This document shows positions 1-8,399 of a stretch of DNA of 64,000 nucleotides, piece after piece (the stretch's first letter is position 1; every line of letters begins with the position of its first letter). This stretch comes from Pseudomonadales bacterium (GTDB lineage: Bacteria > Pseudomonadota > Gammaproteobacteria > Pseudomonadales > UBA5862). Location: contig JACKOQ010000001.1 of assembly GCA_024234215.1 (NCBI GenBank), forward strand, positions 310,001 to 374,000, in the 5' to 3' direction. The notes beneath the pieces are model-generated. The model did not search any database, was not told the origin of the DNA, and saw nothing but the letters and a program-made list of their open reading frames with translations. The translations under genes and the position numbers were made by a program.

Positions 1-663
1 CGCGACATCCCCGTAGCTGTCGGCAAAGCCAGTGAGGCCCTGTCCAACTTGGTTTGGATCGATGCTGCCAATGATGTTGACGTTGGGGTCGCCAAGAGTA
101 TCGATGCCGGGGGCATAGGCGATGCGGCCGAGGAAGATGCCATCGGTGAAGCTACCGAACTCATTGGCGGAGGTGCGCATGCCGGGCGTTGCATTAGCGA
201 AATCAGCAAGGGTGCCGCCGCCGCCGGTGCCCGGCTCATCGAACCAGAGGTCCAGATAGCCGGAGGTGCTGCGGATCGGGTTGGCTGCAGAAGGTGGATA
301 TGCCTGAATGCCGTAGAAGATACCGGTGATCTGCTGACCACCGTTCTGCCCTTCGTTGAAGATGGGGAAGCCAGTCTTGGGCCAAAGAATTGGATCAATA
401 GCAACGTCGCCCAAGAAAACCTGGGTGATGTCGATGATGCCCCAGTTCTGCTCGGTGCTGAGTCCGCTGGGCAAGTTGTACCCAGGGGTTATGGTCGGTG
501 GCGTGATGCAGTTGGAGCCATCCGTACAGATCTGCTCCTTGTTGGTGAATTTGATGAACAGTGGCTGGTTGACAGGCGGCATAAAAAGCGCTGCCGATGC
601 AGTACCTGAGAGAGCGATGGCGGCTGCGCCGATGGCCTTGGCCAGGGTCTTTTGAGTGTTCAC
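1..663 (-). CDS. Partial secreted protein, possible PEP-CTERM exported protein (3' end outside window)
   Basis: An open frame of 221 codons runs from a GTG start (661-663) off the left edge without a stop. A GGAG ribosome site lies 8 nt before the GTG; no ATG is as well placed. Residues 1-24 form a signal peptide (MNTQKTLAKAIGAAAIALSG then TASA-A). The mature part is acidic and rich in Gly, Asn, Pro and Thr, with stretches such as EQNWGI, ITGIFYGIQA, GYLDLWFDEPG, GIFLGRIAY and GFADSYG. From memory these resemble secreted PEP-CTERM proteins of EPS-forming proteobacteria. The C-terminus that would carry the PEP motif and transmembrane anchor is missing, so this is inference. The PrsT-like gene immediately upstream on the same strand fits. 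Function unknown. Confidence 0.6.
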   Translation of the reverse strand, partial: MNTQKTLAKAIGAAAIALSGTASAALFMPPVNQPLFIKFTNKEQICTDGSNCITPPTITPGYNLPSGLSTEQNWGIIDITQVFLGDVAIDPILWPKTGFPIFNEGQNGGQQITGIFYGIQAYPPSAANPIRSTSGYLDLWFDEPGTGGGGTLADFANATPGMRTSANEFGSFTDGIFLGRIAYAPGIDTLGDPNVNIIGSIDPNQVGQGLTGFADSYGDVA

Positions 664-901
664 GGTGTGATCTCCATGTTGGGTCAATCGTTGCTGGTGC
701 GCAGTCGGCTGTCGGGTGTTGCTGGGTTGGCGCCACGTTCACCGCTGTTGCAATGATATAAGGCACGGGGCGTGCCATTTTTTATTTCTTATATAAAATC
801 AACAAGTTGATCAATAAAACGTGAGCTTGCGCTGGACGATTTCGGCAAAAGTGTAAAATTTGTTGACACTTTTGCGGCTGGGTCGATGAACGCCCATGTC
901 A
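664..901 (-). promoter_or_regulatory. Intergenic regulatory region before the secreted protein, with inverted repeats
   Basis: This 238-bp AT-rich gap separates the PrsT-like gene from the secreted-protein gene. It holds a perfect 10-bp inverted repeat GCAAAAGTGT/ACACTTTTGC (845-854 and 866-875, 11-nt spacer), a second one ATCAAC-AA-GTTGAT (798-811), and a hairpin GGCACG-GGG-CGTGCC (762-776). The hairpin is followed by ATTTTTT (777-783) on the + strand, so it looks like a terminator facing away from the gene. The first two have operator-like geometry. TATA-rich sequence at about 785-797 could hold the promoter. No regulator can be named. Confidence 0.4.
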
Positions 902-3679
902 CTACCGCCCCGCCTCCAGCCGCCGCAGCAGTGCCTCGGCCTCATTGCGTTCGGCAAAGGGCTGCTGTTGTTGCAGCAGTGCGCGCAACTGGGTCGCGGC
1001 CTCTTCATTTTTGCCGGCATGGTGCAGCAGCAATGCCTGGTGGTAGAGGTAGTCGCGGTTGGCTGGTTCGATTGCCAGCGCGCGGTCGAGGGCGGCCTTG
1101 GCCTCGACCGGGTTGCCCTGCGCCAGCCTGACCATCGCCTGGGTGTCGAGCAGCGCGGCGGCGTCGGGAGAGCGGGTCAGGGCCTGGTCGATGTAGCGGC
1201 CGGCGCGCTGCGGATCGCTCGTCTTCAGCTCCCAGGCCAGGTCATTGAGGGCGACGATGCTGTTGGGGTCGATGGCCACCATCTGCTCCAGCAGTTTGCG
1301 CGCCGCCGGCGCCTCATCAAGCCCGCCATGCAGCTTGGCGCGCAGGTAGAGCGCCTCGAGGTCGTTGGGTGCCTGGCGGTTCCAGCCCTCCAGCGTGGCG
1401 AGCGCGGCGCGCGGCTGCCCCTGTTGCAGTTGCGCCTGGGCCAGCGCGCGGGCCAGTGAGGCGCCGGGCTGTTTTTTGTAGGCGCGCTGATAGGCGGCCA
1501 CCGCCAGCTCGGGCTTGCCCTGGCGCCGCGCCAGTTCACCCTCGAACAGCAGCACCTCGATCTGCTCGGGGTGGCGCTGGCGCAGCGGTTCGAACGCCTG
1601 ACGCGCCTGTTCGATTTCATTGCTGGCCAGCAGCCACTGCGCCAGCAGCAGCCGCGGTGCTGGCGCAGCGGGGTGGCGCTCGGTGACGCTGCGCAGCAGC
1701 GCCAGGCCGCGGTCGGGGCGGTTGAGCCGCTGGTAGCTGTCGAGGCTGAAGCGCAGGTTGGCCAGCGAGTCGGGGTCGAGCCGTTCGAGTGCGGCCAGCG
1801 CCCGCTCGCTCTCCTTGGCGCGAATCTCCAGTTCGACCAGTGCCCGCAGCAGCAGTTGGCCCTCGTCACTGTCGGCAAAGGCGCTCTCGAGCAGTGTGCG
1901 CGCCTTGCCGACCTCATCCTGTTGCTGTTGCCAGCGTGCCAGCGCGATGACCGGTTCGGCCTGGCGCGGATGGCTGGCGTGGGCCTGCTCCAGCCGCTGC
2001 ACCATCGGCTCGCTCTGCCCCTGCAGCGCATGGAGCTGGGCCAGCCCCATCAGGGTTTGCAGGTCGTCGGGGTGTCTGGCGAGCACGGCCTGGTAGTGGC
2101 CGGCGGCTTCGTCGTAGCGGCGGGCGGCAATCGCCAGCAGCGCCAGGTTCTGGCCGGCGGCCGGGTTGCCGGGCTCTTTCTGCAGCGCCCGGCCAAAGGC
2201 GGCCCGGGCGGCATCGGGCTGGTTGCGGGCGATCAGCAGCAGCCCTTCGAGGTGGTCGGGCAGCGGGCCCTTGTCGTCGTTGCGCTTGAGCAGCGCGATC
2301 ACCTTGGCGGCCTCGTCGAGCTGGCCGCTCTGGATTTTGCTCAGCGCGGCCATCGCGCTGGCCTGCGCCAGCCGTGGATCGCTCTTGAGCAGCGCTTCCA
2401 GATCTTCGATGCCCTCATCGGTGCGGCCGGCCTGCAGGTTGGCCAGCCCCAGCCGCGCCTGGGCTGCCGGTGAATTGGCGCCCTGCTTGAGCGCGGCTTC
2501 GAGGTGGCGCAGGCCGGCGGCGCTGTTGCCGCGCTTCAGCTCCACCTCGCCCAGCAGGTTGAGGGCGGCGACATCGTCGGGCTGCTGCTTCAGCAGTTCA
2601 GTCAGATTTTTGGCGGCGCTGTCATGCTGCTGGGAGCGGTACTGGCTCAGTGCCAGCGCCAGCCGTGCCGCTGCCGAGCGTGGCACGATCTCCAGCGCCT
2701 GCTTCAGGTACTGTTCGGCCTGGGCCGGCTGGTTGCGCAGCAGGTGGGTGAGGCCGAGGTAGTAGTGGCTGGTGAAGTGGCGGCTGTTGCCGCGCACCGC
2801 TTTTTCGAGCGCGCTCTGCGCCTCGTCGAAGTGGCGCTGGCGGAACTGGTTCATCCCCTGCAGGTAGGCAACCAGTGGATGGTCGCCGAGCTGCTTGTGC
2901 AGCAGCTGGATGTCTTCGTCGGCGCCGCTGGGGTTGTTGAGGACGATGCGCGCCAGCGCGCGGTGGTAGCGGTCGTTGATCAGGTTGGGGCGGCGGCGCA
3001 GCGCTTCGCTGTAGCTCTGTTCGGCGGCTTCGGTCTGGCCATTGAGCCGCTGCCACTCGCCCTTCAGGCTCCAGAGTTCGGCGTCGTCGCTGTCGATGGC
3101 GGCGGCGCTGTCGATCTCGCGGTTGACGGCCGTCACATCGCCCTTGATGGCGGCGATGCGTGCGAGGCCAAGGTGGGCGCGGGCGGCGCGGGCATCCTGC
3201 TTCAGAATGTCGCGGTAGCGCTGCTCGGCCGCATCGAGCCGTTCGCCGGCCAGTTCGGCATCGGCGCGCAGCAGTTGCAGCCGCAGCGGTTCGCTGGCGC
3301 GGGCCGGGTCGAGCTGTTCGGCCAGCTTCAGTGCCTCCTGCCAGTGGCCGAGCGCCAGCAGCGCCTCGCCAAAACCGACGTTGACCAGTTCGGCGGCGGT
3401 GCCCAGCGCATGGGCGCGGCGCAGCTCTTTCTCGGCGGCGTCGTAGATGCCCATCTGCAGATAGAGGTTGCCGAGCAGCAGCCGGCCGGCCGGGTCATCG
3501 GGCGCCAGCTTGACCGCGTTGCGTGCCTCGATGCTGGCCTCCTTGTATTGCCCCTGTTGCTGATAGTGCTGGGCCTTGGCCAGATATTCCGCAGCGGTAG
3601 GTTCACGGCCACAGCCGGCGACACCGGTCAGCAGGACAACGAGCGCCAGACGGGCGCAGTGACGGCGGTTGTTCGGCAC
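902..3679 (-). CDS. prsT: TPR-repeat lipoprotein, PrsT-like (PEP-CTERM/exosortase system)
   Basis: 925 aa from a GTG (3677-3679) with AAAGGAG 6 nt upstream; a longer reading from 3847 has no ribosome site. The N-terminus is a lipoprotein signal with lipobox V-A-G-C (Cys23), so the protein should be lipid-anchored. The rest is an almost continuous array of tetratricopeptide repeats (typical A..L..AL..P....A), starting at about residue 33 with AEYLAKAQHYQQQGQYKEA. Length, lipobox and repeats match PrsT, the TPR lipoprotein encoded in PEP-CTERM/XrtA exopolysaccharide loci, where it is thought to act in export or assembly. No exosortase or polysaccharide genes are visible here. A generic large TPR lipoprotein remains possible. 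Confidence 0.75.
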   Translation of the reverse strand: MPNNRRHCARLALVVLLTGVAGCGREPTAAEYLAKAQHYQQQGQYKEASIEARNAVKLAPDDPAGRLLLGNLYLQMGIYDAAEKELRRAHALGTAAELVNVGFGEALLALGHWQEALKLAEQLDPARASEPLRLQLLRADAELAGERLDAAEQRYRDILKQDARAARAHLGLARIAAIKGDVTAVNREIDSAAAIDSDDAELWSLKGEWQRLNGQTEAAEQSYSEALRRRPNLINDRYHRALARIVLNNPSGADEDIQLLHKQLGDHPLVAYLQGMNQFRQRHFDEAQSALEKAVRGNSRHFTSHYYLGLTHLLRNQPAQAEQYLKQALEIVPRSAAARLALALSQYRSQQHDSAAKNLTELLKQQPDDVAALNLLGEVELKRGNSAAGLRHLEAALKQGANSPAAQARLGLANLQAGRTDEGIEDLEALLKSDPRLAQASAMAALSKIQSGQLDEAAKVIALLKRNDDKGPLPDHLEGLLLIARNQPDAARAAFGRALQKEPGNPAAGQNLALLAIAARRYDEAAGHYQAVLARHPDDLQTLMGLAQLHALQGQSEPMVQRLEQAHASHPRQAEPVIALARWQQQQDEVGKARTLLESAFADSDEGQLLLRALVELEIRAKESERALAALERLDPDSLANLRFSLDSYQRLNRPDRGLALLRSVTERHPAAPAPRLLLAQWLLASNEIEQARQAFEPLRQRHPEQIEVLLFEGELARRQGKPELAVAAYQRAYKKQPGASLARALAQAQLQQGQPRAALATLEGWNRQAPNDLEALYLRAKLHGGLDEAPAARKLLEQMVAIDPNSIVALNDLAWELKTSDPQRAGRYIDQALTRSPDAAALLDTQAMVRLAQGNPVEAKAALDRALAIEPANRDYLYHQALLLHHAGKNEEAATQLRALLQQQQPFAERNEAEALLRRLEAGR

Positions 3680-3755
3680 TTCAGGCTCCTTTGAAAGAAT
3701 TGGCCGCCGGCAGGGCATCGGTGGCGGCGCGGGGGCGATTTCCACACGCAGTCTC

Positions 3756-3763
3756 ATTATAAT
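3756..3763. promoter_or_regulatory. Symmetric ATTATAAT, candidate -10 for divergent fabA and prsT
   Basis: The palindrome ATTATAAT gives a perfect TATAAT on both strands in the 190-bp gap between the divergent prsT and fabA starts. No good -35 hexamer lies 16-18 bp away on either strand, so an activator may be needed. Start sites would lie about 70 nt before the prsT GTG and 100 nt before the fabA ATG. Confidence 0.4.
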
Positions 3764-3869
3764 GCGCTCCGTCGTTTTATCTGCGGGTGCAGGCCAGCCA
3801 CAGAGCGAACAGAGCAGAACCAACCGGGGCGGCTCCCCACCTTCCACTTGCCAGGCGTTGCAGAGCGTT

Positions 3870-4388
3870 ATGTCCAGACCCCATGCCTTCGACCGCGATG
3901 CGCTGCTGCAGTGCGGTCATGGCGAACTCTTCGGCCCCGGCAACGCGCAGTTGCCGGTTCCCAACATGCTGATGCTCGACCGCATCACGCTGATCACCGA
4001 TGACAGTGGCGCCCATGGCAAGGGCGAGATCACCGCCGAACTCGACATTCGTCCCGACCTGTGGTTCTTCTCCTGTCATTTTCCCGGTGATCCGGTGATG
4101 CCGGGCTGCCTGGGGCTCGATGCGATGTGGCAACTGGTCGGCTTCTTTCTGGCCTGGCGCGGCAATCCCGGCCGCGGTCGGGCGCTGGGCTGCGGCGAGG
4201 TGAAGTTTTTTGGTCAGGTGCTGCCGCAGGCGCAGAAGGTCACCTATCACATCCAGCTCAAGCGGGTGATCGAACGCAAGCTGGTGATGGGCATTGCCGA
4301 TGGCACCATGGCGGTCGATGGCACCACCATCTACAGCGCCCGCGATCTGCGGGTCGGGCTGTTCCAGTCGACCGAGCGCATGGGCTGA
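3870..4388 (+). CDS. fabA: 3-hydroxydecanoyl-ACP dehydratase/isomerase FabA
   Basis: 172 aa, the same length as E. coli FabA, taken from the ATG of MSRPHAF; the open frame upstream is not FabA-like. The active-site block FFSCHFPGDPVMPGCLGLDA is intact, with the catalytic His (CHF) and the Asp of LGLDAMWQ on the hotdog helix. FabA dehydrates 3-hydroxydecanoyl-ACP and isomerises the trans-2 product to cis-3-decenoyl-ACP, which commits carbon to unsaturated fatty acids. fabB follows 119 bp downstream on the same strand, the classical fabAB arrangement of gammaproteobacteria. Cytoplasmic. Confidence 0.97.
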   Translation: MSRPHAFDRDALLQCGHGELFGPGNAQLPVPNMLMLDRITLITDDSGAHGKGEITAELDIRPDLWFFSCHFPGDPVMPGCLGLDAMWQLVGFFLAWRGNPGRGRALGCGEVKFFGQVLPQAQKVTYHIQLKRVIERKLVMGIADGTMAVDGTTIYSARDLRVGLFQSTERMG

Positions 4389-4507
4389 AACGGCAGTTTA
4401 ACGCTGCTGGGGTTTGATCAGGCCGCCCCGGCACCGTCGAGTGGCCGAGGGCGCAGTGCCGTCCCGGCCGGCAATCATTCCAACAGGCCTTCACTGGAGG
4501 TTCCGCG

Positions 4508-5728
4508 ATGATGCGTCGCGTGGTGGTTACAGGTCTTGGCATCGTCTCCTGTCTCGGCAATGACCGGCAGAGCGTCACCGATTCACTGCGCGAGGGCCGT
4601 TCGGGCATCGCGCGCATTGACGACTATGTGCAGATGGGGCTGAAGAGCCACATCGGCGGCACGCCGAAGGTCGACTTCGAAGCCGCCATCGATCGCAAGC
4701 TGCTGCGCTTCATGGGCGATGCGGCCGCCTATGCCTATCTGGCGATGGAGCAGGCGATCAGCGATGCCCGGCTGCTGCCGCAGCAGATCTCCGATCCGCG
4801 GGTCGGCCTCATCATGGGCTCGGGCGGCGCCTCGACCGCCAACCAGGTCGAAGCGGTCGATCTGATGCGCGACAAGGGGCTGCGGCGGGTCGGTCCCTAC
4901 CGGGTAACCCGCACGATGGGCAGCACGGTGTCGGCTTGCCTCGCCACCCCGTTTCAGATCAAGGGGGTCAACTACTCGATCTCCTCGGCCTGCGCCACCA
5001 GCGCGCACTGCATCGGCAACGCGATGGAGCTGATCCAGCTCGGCAAGCAGGACATGGTCTTTGCCGGCGGCGCCGAAGAGATCTACTGGGCGATGACAAT
5101 GATGTTCGATGCGATGGGCGCGCTCTCGACCCAGTACAACGACCAGCCGCAGCGGGCGTCGCGCCCCTATGACCGCGACCGCGACGGCTTCGTCATCGCC
5201 GGCGGTGCGGGGGTGCTGGTGCTGGAGGAGCTGGAGCATGCCCAGCGCCGTGGCGCACCGATTCTGGCCGAGCTGGTCGGTTATGGCGCCACCTCCGATG
5301 GCCATGACATGGTGGCGCCCTCGGGCGAGGGGGCGGCGCGCTGCATGCATCAGGCGCTGGCCGGCGCCCGGCGTCCGGTCGACTACATCAATGCCCATGG
5401 CACCAGCACGCCGGTGGGCGATCTGTGCGAGCTGGGGGCGATCCGCGAGGTGTTCGGCGACGAGGCGCCGCCGATCGGCTCGACCAAGTCGCTCTCTGGC
5501 CACTCGCTCGGCGCGGCCGGCGTGCAGGAGGCGATCTACAGCCTGCTGATGATGGAGCAGAACTTTCTGGCCGCATCGGCCAACATCGACAACCTCGACC
5601 CCGGTGCCGAGGGGCTGCCGATCCTGCGCACGCGCCGCGATGGCGTTGAGCTCAACAGCGTGCTCTCCAACAGCTTCGGCTTCGGTGGCACCAACGCCTG
5701 CCTGCTGTTCGAGCGTTTCGAGGGCTGA
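4508..5728 (+). CDS. fabB: 3-oxoacyl-ACP synthase I FabB
   Basis: 406 aa beginning at the first of two tandem ATGs, 7 nt after GGAGG. It elongates acyl-ACPs, including the cis-3-decenoyl-ACP made by FabA. The thiolase-fold Cys-His-His triad is visible: Cys162 in SISSACATSAH, His in DYINAHGTSTPVGD and His in KSLSGHSLGAAG, with the glycine-rich end SFGFGGTNACLLF. Length equals E. coli FabB. It forms the unsaturated fatty acid pair with the preceding gene. Confidence 0.96.
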   Translation: MMRRVVVTGLGIVSCLGNDRQSVTDSLREGRSGIARIDDYVQMGLKSHIGGTPKVDFEAAIDRKLLRFMGDAAAYAYLAMEQAISDARLLPQQISDPRVGLIMGSGGASTANQVEAVDLMRDKGLRRVGPYRVTRTMGSTVSACLATPFQIKGVNYSISSACATSAHCIGNAMELIQLGKQDMVFAGGAEEIYWAMTMMFDAMGALSTQYNDQPQRASRPYDRDRDGFVIAGGAGVLVLEELEHAQRRGAPILAELVGYGATSDGHDMVAPSGEGAARCMHQALAGARRPVDYINAHGTSTPVGDLCELGAIREVFGDEAPPIGSTKSLSGHSLGAAGVQEAIYSLLMMEQNFLAASANIDNLDPGAEGLPILRTRRDGVELNSVLSNSFGFGGTNACLLFERFEG

Positions 5729-5756
5729 AACCCGGCGCGCGGGCGGCCACCGGGTT
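5729..5756. terminator. Hairpin between convergent fabB and moeA
   Basis: A perfect 7-bp inverted repeat AACCCGG (5729-5735) and CCGGGTT (5750-5756) begins right after the fabB stop, in the 39-bp gap between fabB and the convergent moeA. There is no U-tract on either side, so a terminator role is only suggested by its place. Confidence 0.3.
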
Positions 5757-5767
5757 GCCCGCAGCCG

Positions 5768-7006
5768 TCACCCCAGCAGCGCGGCGAACGGGTGAAAGTC
5801 GATCAGATCGCCCGCCGTCACGCGCTGTCCGGGCTCCACCACCGCCAGACCATCTGCCCAGGCCGCCGAACGCAGCACCCCCGACCCCTGGTTGGGGTGC
5901 GGTTCGAGCCGGTCGTGGCCGGTTGCATCACGCAACAGCCGGGCGCGCAGGTATTCGCGCCGCTTGCCCGGCTGGCTGACGCTGAAGCCGGCCGGCACCC
6001 CGACCCGCAGCGGTGCGACCTCGCGCACCCCCTGCCGGCGCAGCAGATAGGGCCGGCAGAGGATGCAGAAGGTGACCAGCACGGCGGCCGGATTGCCCGG
6101 CAGTGCCATGATCGGCGTCGTGCCGATCTCGCCGAATGCAAAGGGCTTGCCCGGTTTGATCGCCAGTTGCCACAGCTTCAGGCGGCCGAGCTGCTGGATG
6201 GCGCTGATCAGGTGATCCTCCTCGCCGACCGAGGCGCCGCCGGTGGTGATCAGCAGGTCGGCCACCGCGGCGGCCTGCTGCAGGGCTGCGCGCGTCGCGG
6301 CCAGCGTGTCGTCGACGATGCCGAAATCGTCGATCTGGCAGCCGAGCCCGCGCAGCAACCCGGTCAGCAGGTAGCGGTTGGAGTTGAACAGCCGCGCGCC
6401 GCTCGCCAGCTGCTCGGCCCCGCCCTGACCCGGTTCCAGCAGTTCGCGGCCGGTGGAGAGCAGGGCGACCCGCAGCGGACGACAGAGCGGAATCTGCGCC
6501 ACGCCGGCCGAGGCGATCAGCCCCAGCTCCTGTGGACGCAGACGGGTTCCGGCCGGCAACAGCAGGCTGCCGGCTGCGATCTCGTGGCCGCGCCGGCGGA
6601 CATTGGCCCCCGGTCGGGGTGTCACCGTGAACCGCACCTGGTCTGCTTCGGGGTCGGCATCCTCCTGCATCACCACCGCGTCGGCGCCGGCCGGCAGCGG
6701 CGCGCCGGTGAAGATGCGCGCCACCGTGCCGGGAACCAGTTCGGCAGCGACATCGCCGGCAGCGATGCGTTGCGAGATCGGCAGTGGCCGGCCGGCTTCG
6801 ACCTCCCGGCTGCGCACGGCATAGCCATCGACCGCGCTGTTGTCGACAGCGGGCTGGTCGAACGGGGCGTGCAGGTCGCGCGCCAGCACCCGGCCGAGCG
6901 CATCGAGGGTGGCGCCCGGTTGCACTGCCGGGGCGCCGTCGGCAGCCGCCAGCAGTTGTTCGATGGCGACATCGACCGGGGTCAGTGGAGTGCCACCCAT
7001 CGTCAC
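5768..7006 (-). CDS. moeA: Molybdopterin molybdenumtransferase MoeA
   Basis: 412 aa (E. coli MoeA 411). It inserts molybdenum into adenylylated molybdopterin in the last step of molybdenum-cofactor synthesis. Family signatures are PAVDNSAVDGYAV near residue 55, RIFTGAPLPAGADAVVMQED, the MPT-binding ITTGGASVGEEDHL and MALPGNPAAVLV. The start is a GTG that overlaps the moaB stop (GTGA, 7003-7006), implying translational coupling; an ATG two codons later is a possible alternative. It forms a two-gene operon with moaB. Confidence 0.95.
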   Translation of the reverse strand: MTMGGTPLTPVDVAIEQLLAAADGAPAVQPGATLDALGRVLARDLHAPFDQPAVDNSAVDGYAVRSREVEAGRPLPISQRIAAGDVAAELVPGTVARIFTGAPLPAGADAVVMQEDADPEADQVRFTVTPRPGANVRRRGHEIAAGSLLLPAGTRLRPQELGLIASAGVAQIPLCRPLRVALLSTGRELLEPGQGGAEQLASGARLFNSNRYLLTGLLRGLGCQIDDFGIVDDTLAATRAALQQAAAVADLLITTGGASVGEEDHLISAIQQLGRLKLWQLAIKPGKPFAFGEIGTTPIMALPGNPAAVLVTFCILCRPYLLRRQGVREVAPLRVGVPAGFSVSQPGKRREYLRARLLRDATGHDRLEPHPNQGSGVLRSAAWADGLAVVEPGQRVTAGDLIDFHPFAALLG

Positions 7007-7533
7007 TGGCCGCCGCTGGTCGTGCCGAGCAGATGGCCGACGAAGTTGCAGGGGCGCTGGCGGCTGTCGATCTGCTCGCGGATGATCCGGTTCCAGCCGG
7101 TCTGGCAGGCGCCGGTCGAGCCGGGCAGCACGAAGATCAGCGTGCGGTTGGCGAGTCCGGCCAGCGCGCGCGACTGAATCGTCGAGCTGCCGATCTCTTC
7201 CAGCGAGAAGTGGCGGAACAGCTCGCCAAAGCCATCGATGTGCTGATCGAACAGCGGTGCCAGCGCCTCGGGCGTGCCATCGCGCTGCGAGAAACCGGTG
7301 CCGCCGGTGACCAGCACCACCTGAATGGCCGGATCGGCGATCCAGGCCGAGACCACTGCGCGAATCTGGTAGCGGTCATCGGGCACGATGCGCTTGTCCC
7401 GCAGGCGATGGCCGGCATCGCGCGCTGCCTCGGCGAGGAAGCGGCCCGAGCTGTCGCTGGCCTCATCGCGGCTGTCGGAGACCGTCAGCACGGCCAGATC
7501 GAGGGGAACGAATTCGGTGGCGGCATGGGACAT
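7003..7533 (-). CDS. moaB: Molybdenum cofactor biosynthesis protein MoaB
   Basis: 176 aa from the ATG of MSHAATEFVP, which aligns with the usual MoaB N-terminus; a 20-residue upstream extension is unlikely. MoaB/MogA-fold proteins bind molybdopterin and in some bacteria adenylylate it before metal insertion. The sequence shows LAVLTVSDSRD, the binding loop LVTGGTGFSQRDGTPEAL and the C-terminal FVLPGSTGACQTGW. It is the first gene of the moaB-moeA operon and overlaps moeA by 4 nt. Confidence 0.94.
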   Translation of the reverse strand: MSHAATEFVPLDLAVLTVSDSRDEASDSSGRFLAEAARDAGHRLRDKRIVPDDRYQIRAVVSAWIADPAIQVVLVTGGTGFSQRDGTPEALAPLFDQHIDGFGELFRHFSLEEIGSSTIQSRALAGLANRTLIFVLPGSTGACQTGWNRIIREQIDSRQRPCNFVGHLLGTTSGGQ

Positions 7534-7604
7534 GGCAGGGCTCTCGCAACGAAACGGGGCGGCCATTGTCCGCTGCCGCACCGGGTCGGGCAACCGGCCA
7601 ACGC

Positions 7605-7646
7605 TTGATCCAGGTCAATGGCGAACAGTGACCGCTTGCCTATAGT
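7605..7646 (+). promoter_or_regulatory. FNR/ANR-type box and -10 element upstream of ompW-like gene
   Basis: TTGAT-CCAG-GTCAA (7605-7618) matches the FNR consensus TTGAT-N4-ATCAA at 9 of 10 positions. A good -10, TATAGT, follows at 7641-7646. With a start site near 7653 the box centre (7611.5) falls at about -41.5, the class II activator position. E. coli ompW is known to be FNR-controlled, so oxygen regulation by an FNR/ANR homologue is likely. Confidence 0.65.
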
Positions 7647-7689
7647 CCGCCCTGCATTCCTCAACTTTGGAGATCAGCATGAAAAAAGC

Positions 7690-8328
7690 ATGGCGATGGC
7701 GACACTCTGTCTGCTCGCGGTCGGGACCGGCTCTGCCTACGCAGGTGAGGGGCCATGGCTGGTGCGGCTGCGCGCACTCGACATGAATGTCGACAACGAG
7801 AACAACATCACCCCGGTGACCACGGCCTATGGCGAGGTCGATGTCGAGGACAAGTGGTTTCCGGAGATCGACATCAGCTACTTCTTCACGCCCAACTTGG
7901 CGGCCGAGCTGGTTCTGACCTACCCGCAGAAGCATGATGTGAAGCTCGGCAACTTCGACATCGGCAGCCTCAAGCACCTGCCGCCGACGCTGCTGTTGCA
8001 GTACCACTTCTGCCCGGAAGGGACGGTTCGCCCTTATGTCGGTGCCGGCATCAACTACACCCACTTCAGTGATGTCGACCTGAACGCCGCGCCGGCGGTC
8101 GGGACGGATGCGCCGCTGCGGCTCGACACCAGCAGCTGGGGTCTGGCAGCGCAGGTGGGGGTCGATTTCAAGGTTGCGCCCAACTGGTTCGTCAACCTCG
8201 ATGCCAAGTATGTGCAGATCGACGCGAACGACATCCGGGTGAAGAGTGGTGCGGCGGCGGGCACCTACGTGACCGATCTGACGGTCAACCCCTGGCTGCT
8301 CAGCGTCGGCGCGGGCTACCGCTTCTGA
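7690..8328 (+). CDS. ompW: OmpW-family outer membrane protein (start region frameshifted)
   Basis: An eight-stranded beta-barrel porin family: signal peptide ending GSAYA, mature start GEGPWLVRLRA, the OmpW-typical FPEIDISYFFTPNLAAELVLTYPQKHDV and the final aromatic GAGYRF. The in-frame ATG at 7690 gives 212 aa but a signal peptide without basic residues. A better start, ATG AAA AAA, lies at 7679 with GGAG 6 nt upstream, but is out of frame. One more A in the A6 run at 7682-7687 would give MKKSMAMATLCLLAVG, a normal signal peptide. So there is a base missing in the run, a slippery A-tract, or weak initiation at 7690. A FNR box precedes it and a terminator follows. Confidence 0.85.
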   Translation: MAMATLCLLAVGTGSAYAGEGPWLVRLRALDMNVDNENNITPVTTAYGEVDVEDKWFPEIDISYFFTPNLAAELVLTYPQKHDVKLGNFDIGSLKHLPPTLLLQYHFCPEGTVRPYVGAGINYTHFSDVDLNAAPAVGTDAPLRLDTSSWGLAAQVGVDFKVAPNWFVNLDAKYVQIDANDIRVKSGAAAGTYVTDLTVNPWLLSVGAGYRF

Positions 8329-8338
8329 CACTCCCCTT

Positions 8339-8372
8339 GGGGCGGGCCGGTCGGCTCGCCCCCTTTTCTTTT
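8339..8372 (+). terminator. Rho-independent terminator after ompW-like gene
   Basis: GGGGCGGGCC (8339-8348) pairs with GGCTCGCCCC (8353-8362) through ten pairs including one G-U, with loop GGTC, followed by CTTTTCTTTT. It lies 10 nt after the stop codon. Confidence 0.85.
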
Positions 8373-8399
8373 CGCAATGCGGCGCCTTCGCTGAATCCG

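Noticed and set aside
49..609. + strand open frame at the left edge
   Set aside because: It is the antisense shadow of the partial secreted protein, which has a ribosome site, GTG start and signal peptide on the minus strand.
762..783. Terminator for prsT
   Set aside because: The GGCACG-GGG-CGTGCC hairpin with its T-run points along the + strand, opposite to prsT and the secreted-protein gene, so it cannot end their transcripts.
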